Below are positions 58,716-64,000 of a DNA stretch of 64,000 nt, one piece after another. Location: assembly GCA_030053925.1 (NCBI GenBank), contig JASGCX010000009.1:1-64000 (forward strand), written 5' to 3'. Within the stretch, counting starts at the first letter, position 1; each line of letters opens with the position of its first letter. Position numbers and translations under genes: made by a program. The DNA comes from Flavobacterium sp. (GTDB lineage: Bacteria > Bacteroidota > Bacteroidia > Chitinophagales > Chitinophagaceae). The notes below the pieces were generated by a model, which had not been told where the DNA came from, ran no database searches, and saw only the letters and a program-made list of their open reading frames with translations.

Positions 58716-60293
58716 ATGAAGAAGCTATTGATTATTTGCTTGCTATTACAAGCAAAAGGTTTTGCACAATCAACGTATTGGCAACAAGATTTGCAGTACA
58801 ATATTGATGTGGCGTTAAACGATGAGGACAAAGTGTTAACTGCCTCAGCAACGATTGTTTACAAAAACAATTCGCCCGAAACGCTCAGTTTTATTTGGTT
58901 TCATATTTGGCCCAATGCTTACAAAAACATGAACACAGCCTTGTTTAGGCAGTTAAGCACCGATGAAGAACGTAAGAAAAAACTTGAAAAAACAAGCTTT
59001 GGTTATATTGATGGTTTGGCTTTTACCATTAATGGCAAGCCTGCTACCACAGAAGCGCATCCTAACCCAAGTTATATCGACATTATTAAACTGGTATTAC
59101 TAGAACCTTTAAAACCTAGCGAATCTATTACCATTGCTACGCCTTTTAAAGTGCAATTACCATCATATTTTTCTCGCTCAGGCTTTGCCGATAATGAAAT
59201 AATGGCTTGCCAATGGTATCCTAAACCAGCCGTTTTTGATAAAGATGGCTGGCACGAATTTCCTTACCTTGACTATGGCGAATTTTACAGCGAATATGGT
59301 TCTTACAAGGTAAATATTACCGTACCGTCTGACTATATTGTAGGTGCTACAGGTGTGCTACAAACTGCTAGCGAGCTAGACCAATATAAAACCCTTGGCA
59401 AGGCTAATGCGCTTACAAGAAACAATAAACCACAACTGTACAAAGCCGATAAAACCAATGCTACTAAAACGCTCACTTATGTACAAGACAATGTGCCAGA
59501 CTTTGGCTGGTTTGCCGATAAAGATTTGGTAATTCAGTACGATACCGTGCAGTTGGCTTCGGGTAAAATTGTAGATGCGTTTAGCTATTACCACAACAAA
59601 AAAAATACACTTTGGGTAAATAGTATAGACTATGTAAAAGATGGCACAAGAAAGTATAGCGAATGGATAGGCGACTACGCTTACCCAGTGGTGCAAGCCA
59701 TTGAAGGGCCAAAAAACAATTCAAGTGGTGGTATGGAATACCCAACTATTACGCTAATTACAAGCCCTGATGCTAAAACAGAAACCCTTGATGGCGTGAT
59801 TGCACATGAGGTAGGACACAATTGGTTTATGAGTATGCTAGGTAGCAACGAGCGCTTACACACTTGGCAAGATGAAGGCTTAAACTCGTATTTTCAGTTT
59901 AGGTACGAGGCCGAAAAATACCGTCTCAACTCAATATTTGGCAACGCATTACCAGCAAGTTTTAAAGAGAAAAACGTAGAAGACTTTTTAGCCGCTATTT
60001 ACATGGGCTTATCTAGAATACCTATGGAACCAGCTATAGAAACACCCGCCGATAAATTTGCCAATAGCCAAGATTATGGTTTGGTATCGTATGTAAAAGC
60101 CGCTTTGTGGATGTATATAATTGAAGCCTCTACCTCTAGAGAAGTGGTAGACAAAGCCTTTCATATTTACTTTGATAAATGGAAATTTAAACACCCACAA
60201 CCAAGCGATTTAAAAGCCGCTTTTGAAGAAGCATCGGGCAAAAAGATGAATACTTTGTTTGACTTGTTGAATAAAACAGGGGCGTTTCAGTAG
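58716..60293 (+). CDS. M1 family metallopeptidase
   Basis: VIAHEVGHNWFMSMLGSNERLHTWQDEGLNSYFQ zinc motif HExxH...E; GGMEYPTITL. Confidence 0.93.
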   Translation: MKKLLIICLLLQAKGFAQSTYWQQDLQYNIDVALNDEDKVLTASATIVYKNNSPETLSFIWFHIWPNAYKNMNTALFRQLSTDEERKKKLEKTSFGYIDGLAFTINGKPATTEAHPNPSYIDIIKLVLLEPLKPSESITIATPFKVQLPSYFSRSGFADNEIMACQWYPKPAVFDKDGWHEFPYLDYGEFYSEYGSYKVNITVPSDYIVGATGVLQTASELDQYKTLGKANALTRNNKPQLYKADKTNATKTLTYVQDNVPDFGWFADKDLVIQYDTVQLASGKIVDAFSYYHNKKNTLWVNSIDYVKDGTRKYSEWIGDYAYPVVQAIEGPKNNSSGGMEYPTITLITSPDAKTETLDGVIAHEVGHNWFMSMLGSNERLHTWQDEGLNSYFQFRYEAEKYRLNSIFGNALPASFKEKNVEDFLAAIYMGLSRIPMEPAIETPADKFANSQDYGLVSYVKAALWMYIIEASTSREVVDKAFHIYFDKWKFKHPQPSDLKAAFEEASGKKMNTLFDLLNKTGAFQ

Positions 60294-60316
60294 GTTTGTT
60301 TCAGGAATAGCGTAAG

Positions 60317-60838
60317 TTATTTTAGATATTTCCTCAACCAAAATTTACTATTACAAAAAGTGTGAAAATTATTTATGTATTCAATTTCTCTTTGTTTTTG
60401 CTTTGGCTTAATGTGTCGATGTCTAATTGAAATCTGCCTAACTTCTGGTTTAATTTTCAAATCATAAACTCTGTTTAAAGTGGATATTATATATTCTGCA
60501 AAGCATTTTCCTGCGCTTAATTGTTTGGTAACATTATGTTTTCCTTTCTTTAATTCAATCAATAGTACATACAATTTATTATTTTCCTCCGAAAAAATAA
60601 CATAATCGCAGAAGGCACAAACACTAGCCTCGCCTCTGTTAAAAAAAGGAAAAAGTCCTTTTGGAAAATCTTTATTCGGAAGTTGCTTATCGAAAGAGAA
60701 TGATAGATATTTTTTATTATCACTTATAAATTCAACCTGCATCCCTTCTTTAATTTCTTGCAGCCTGGATATTTTATCCTCTTTAAAATAATCATCAAGA
60801 ATATTTGAAATCTTAATTAAGTTATTCATCCTGTCCAC
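60317..60838 (-). CDS. Small protein with possible PD-(D/E)XK-like nuclease core, partner of the upstream ATPase
   Basis: CDYVIFSEENNKLYVLLIELKKGKHNVTKQLSAGKCFAEYI (D...ELKKG...Q); start overlaps ATPase stop by 17 bp. Confidence 0.55.
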   Translation of the reverse strand: MDRMNNLIKISNILDDYFKEDKISRLQEIKEGMQVEFISDNKKYLSFSFDKQLPNKDFPKGLFPFFNRGEASVCAFCDYVIFSEENNKLYVLLIELKKGKHNVTKQLSAGKCFAEYIISTLNRVYDLKIKPEVRQISIRHRHIKPKQKQREIEYINNFHTFCNSKFWLRKYLK

Positions 60839-62213
60839 TATATTTTAAGCCATAAAATAGTTCTTCGGCAATCCTATTTTGTTCATCAATTGCGTCATTA
60901 ACAGATGGTATTTCGAAACCTGTTTCATCTATTTCTAAAGCCTCAATTGTAACTTGTTTATTTTGTTTATTTTTTTTTGGATAGTTAAAGTAATAAACAC
61001 CAATATCATTTCTATCAATTAACTCTTCATCCTTATATTGAAATTGTGATTTGAGCTTTTTTACTTCTGGTTTATTAGAAGAAAGCATAATTAGATTATT
61101 TATTTCTCTAACAATATAATCACTATGAGTACTAATGAGAAGTTTGAAACCTTTATTTATTAATCTAGCAAATAATTTAGTAAGAAGAATTTGATTATCT
61201 GGATGTAGGTTTATTTCGGGTTCATCAATTATTATTAAATCATGCTTTATTGCGATGTGCTTTAGGTAAACAACAAGGCTTGATAATGATTTAATAATTG
61301 AAGCTGTCATGTGTATTGGGAGTAATTTTTTAGGCGATTTTTCAGATTTGAATGTTATCTCACCGTTGCTAGTTATTTGTACTTTACCATGTAATAATTC
61401 GTTCTCTAATTCAACTGCAAAATCATAAAAATCACTATTTTTTTTCTTTATTTCAGTTAGGTCATCAGCAATTAGAAGTCCATCTTTAATAGGTAATGGA
61501 TAGCGAGTGGTAGTTTTGAACAATAAATCAAATTTATCAACCTTTGTTTCTTTATTAGCCATAGCATGAAGATGATCTACAGCTTCTTGTTTTCGAATAG
61601 ATAATTCTTTGCTAAATGTAAAAATTGAATTTCTCTCTACAGGTAATATATAAGTTGAACTTATAGGATAAGTTGCACAAAGTGATAACAAAGCCGAATA
61701 TAAGAAGAAGCTAAAGTATTCAATATCTCTACTGGATATTACTTTATCACCTAGTGCTAAATTCAAATAACTTGTATTCTTTTTTTTAGATACAAGTACG
61801 GTAATGTTGTTGATTATGATATTTTTTTCAAAACTAGCCTCGTGAAACTGTGCATGTAATTCTTCCTCAGTTTCCCCAAATTCAACAACTGTATTTTCAA
61901 AATATTCACTTGCTAACTCTTGTCCAATTCCAAAAATACTATCATACTCTGTTTTCAAATTATTTTGTAAATCACTTCTATACTTGTAGAGTATCGAATA
62001 GTTAATTTCAAAAACTGTTTCTTTTTTATCTATCAATTCTGTTGCCATTTTTTCATTACTACCAACATGAATACTTGATTTCATTAAAGCATAAATGATA
62101 TATGCCATGTAGGTTTTTCCTGTACCATTTGGCCCACAGAAAACATTTATTTTCTTGGAAAGATCAATTGTACCCTCTTTTATTGCGCCTAATTCCTTAA
62201 CATGAATTTTCAT
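60822..62213 (-). CDS. AAA-family / ABC-like ATPase
   Basis: INVFCGPNGTGKTYMAYI (Walker A), HDLIIIDEPEINLHPDNQ (Walker B), LLISTHSDYIVREINNLI (H-loop). Confidence 0.88.
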   Translation of the reverse strand: MKIHVKELGAIKEGTIDLSKKINVFCGPNGTGKTYMAYIIYALMKSSIHVGSNEKMATELIDKKETVFEINYSILYKYRSDLQNNLKTEYDSIFGIGQELASEYFENTVVEFGETEEELHAQFHEASFEKNIIINNITVLVSKKKNTSYLNLALGDKVISSRDIEYFSFFLYSALLSLCATYPISSTYILPVERNSIFTFSKELSIRKQEAVDHLHAMANKETKVDKFDLLFKTTTRYPLPIKDGLLIADDLTEIKKKNSDFYDFAVELENELLHGKVQITSNGEITFKSEKSPKKLLPIHMTASIIKSLSSLVVYLKHIAIKHDLIIIDEPEINLHPDNQILLTKLFARLINKGFKLLISTHSDYIVREINNLIMLSSNKPEVKKLKSQFQYKDEELIDRNDIGVYYFNYPKKNKQNKQVTIEALEIDETGFEIPSVNDAIDEQNRIAEELFYGLKYSGQDE

Positions 62214-62463
62214 TTTACTTAACTTTTTTATTGTGTCACATTTAGTTCTACTTTTTTTAATTTATTTACTCACCTTACGCACAATGCAGAAACAGTTACT
62301 GCCGTTAAAATTGTAGAAATCATAGTTGTTATTTTGTATTTAGTTTTTGCAATTTATTTTGCTAAAATATGGTTCTATTGTATGCTATCAAAGTATTTTC
62401 TTTCATCTATACCTGTACTATTGTCTACTACTTAAAAGTGTCATTTTTGCCAATGGCAAAATC

Positions 62464-62573
62464 AAAGGAGGTTTTAGTAAAAACCAAAGGAGGTTTTACC
62501 TAAAACCAAAGGAGGTTTTACCTAAAACCAAAGGAGGTTTTGGTAGCTGCCAAAGGAGGCTTTATTTGGCTCG
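62464..62573. repeat. 22-bp tandem repeat, 5 units, consensus aaaggaggttttacctaaaacc
   Basis: Units start at 62464, 62486, 62508, 62530 and 62552 without indels. Confidence 0.93.
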
Positions 62574-62674
62574 CTGATTTCGCTGATGGTTTTGAGAGTA
62601 ATGGTTAAGTATATTAAACACTATCATTGATAACTTCTGCGTTATCAGTGCCATCTGCGAGGCATCCCAACCAC

Positions 62675-64000
62675 TTACTTCGCCAAGCTATGTATCACAT
62701 CGTACTTAGTAACAATGTGGTAGTTGCCGCTATCGTCTTTGGCTAATACTGCACCGTTTTCTTTGGTAATTAAACTGCCAAGTTTTTCTACGGGCGTTAA
62801 AAAATCAACTATGGTAGGTGCTGCTTCCATTACGCTTGCTACAGTTGCAAATTTAATGTCGGGGTTACTAAATATTTTTTGAAACAAACCGCCTTCGCTA
62901 AGGCTGCCTACAAGATTGTTGTTGTGCAATACTGGTATTTGTTCAATGCCGTATTTCTTCATTAGTTCTACTGCTTCGGCTACGGTATTGGTAGGTTCTA
63001 CAGTAATTAGTTTTTTGCCAGCACGGCTACTAACTATGTCTTTAAAGGTTTTAACTTCCAAAAAGCCTCTTTCCATCATCCATTGGTCGTTGTATATTTT
63101 ACCTACATAGCGGCTGCCATGGTCGTGAAAAATGCAAACTACTACATCGTCTTTGGTAAGGCTAGCTTTCAACTGCATCAAGCCTTGTATGCAGCTACCG
63201 GCACTATAACCGCAAAACAAACCTTCTTCTTTGGCTATTTTTCTAGCCATTACCGCACCGTCTTTATCAGTAACTTGTACAAACTCGTCTATCACGCTCA
63301 TATCGTAGTTCTGCGGCACAAAATCTTCTCCAAAACCTTCAGAAATATAAGGGTGTACAAAGCCCATATCTATATTGCCTGTTTTAAAATAATTGGTAAG
63401 CAACGAGCCATACACATCTACCGCCCATATTTTAATGTTGCAATTTTTTTCTTTTAAATACATGGCTGTACCAGTAATAGTACCGCCGGTACCAGCAGTG
63501 CAAACAAGGTGTGTAATTTTTCCTTCGGTTTGTGCCCATATTTCGGGGCCGGTGCTTTCGTAATGTGCTTTACGGTTAGCCAAATTATCGTACTGATTCA
63601 TGTACATACTGTTAGGCACTTCTTTACCCAAACGCTTTGCCACACTGTAATAGCTTCGAGGATCTTCGGGCAAAACATTGGTAGGGCACACAATTACTTC
63701 GGCACCTACGGCTTTTAATATGTCTACTTTCTCTTTGCTCTGTTTATCGGTAGTTACAAAAATACATTTGTAGCCTTTTACGCAAGCTGCAAGCGCCAAA
63801 CCCATACCAGTATTGCCACTTGTGCCTTCTATAATAGTGCCGCCAGGTTTCAATTTGCCTTCTTTCTCTGCTACTTCTACCATTTTTAAAGCCATACGGT
63901 CTTTAATAGAATTACCTGGGTTGAAATAGTCAACCTTAGCCAAAACGGTAGCAGGAATATCTTTGGTAATTTTATTTAACTTAATTAAAGGCGTATTGCC
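62675..64000 (-). CDS. PLP-dependent cystathionine beta-synthase/cysteine synthase-like enzyme with C-terminal CBS domains (5' end outside window)
   Basis: Frame continues past the listed start to the window edge (GNTPLIKLNKITKDIPATVLAKVDYFNPGNSIKDRMA); EGTSGNTGMGLALA; VCTAGTGGTITGTAMYLKE; CBS-like VEPTNTVAEAVELMKKYGIEQIPVLHNNNLVGSL. Confidence 0.92.
   Translation of the reverse strand, partial: GNTPLIKLNKITKDIPATVLAKVDYFNPGNSIKDRMALKMVEVAEKEGKLKPGGTIIEGTSGNTGMGLALAACVKGYKCIFVTTDKQSKEKVDILKAVGAEVIVCPTNVLPEDPRSYYSVAKRLGKEVPNSMYMNQYDNLANRKAHYESTGPEIWAQTEGKITHLVCTAGTGGTITGTAMYLKEKNCNIKIWAVDVYGSLLTNYFKTGNIDMGFVHPYISEGFGEDFVPQNYDMSVIDEFVQVTDKDGAVMARKIAKEEGLFCGYSAGSCIQGLMQLKASLTKDDVVVCIFHDHGSRYVGKIYNDQWMMERGFLEVKTFKDIVSSRAGKKLITVEPTNTVAEAVELMKKYGIEQIPVLHNNNLVGSLSEGGLFQKIFSNPDIKFATVASVMEAAPTIVDFLTPVEKLGSLITKENGAVLAKDDSGNYHIVTKYDVIHSLAK

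Noticed and set aside
1-64000. tRNA, rRNA or riboswitch genes
   Set aside because: Scanned by eye for T-loop-like GGTTCRANNCC with a plausible acceptor stem; nothing convincing found. tRNAscan-SE and Infernal would be decisive.

Overview
The window looks like an AT-rich Bacteroidota chromosome segment, probably Chitinophagaceae-like (inferred from protein style, not searched). Most of it is housekeeping or ordinary: tilS, glnS, rlmH, pdxJ, lipA, amn, smpB, accD, fbaA, a UbiD-family decarboxylase, a TonB-dependent receptor, GMC oxidoreductase plus subunit 3, and a CBS-type PLP enzyme cut off at the window end. Accessory content: (1) a tight five-gene operon (23863-30387) with an all-helical protein, two P-loop GTPases, a 1035-aa GAP1-like protein fused to a C-terminal PNP/nucleosidase domain, and a DUF3024 protein. 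It resembles the GTPase-centred NTP-dependent conflict systems and is flanked by two divergent, same-orientation ~115-bp elements with matching head, tail and spacing. (2) An M.HaeIII/R.HaeIII-like restriction-modification pair. (3) An intact AAA-ATPase plus small PD-(D/E)XK-like pair (60317-62213). (4) A decayed AAA-ATPase plus partner locus (48501-49854). (5) A PIN/DUF6364 toxin-antitoxin pair. (6) A glycosyltransferase / B12-radical-SAM / methyltransferase cluster (1251-8243). (7) Several indel-free intergenic minisatellites (21-, 21-, 22- and 41-bp periods, and an alternating 48/38-bp array) and a 106-bp MITE/REP-like nested palindrome. No tRNA, rRNA, CRISPR array or transposase gene was recognised. 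All family calls are by eye from motifs; no database search was run.
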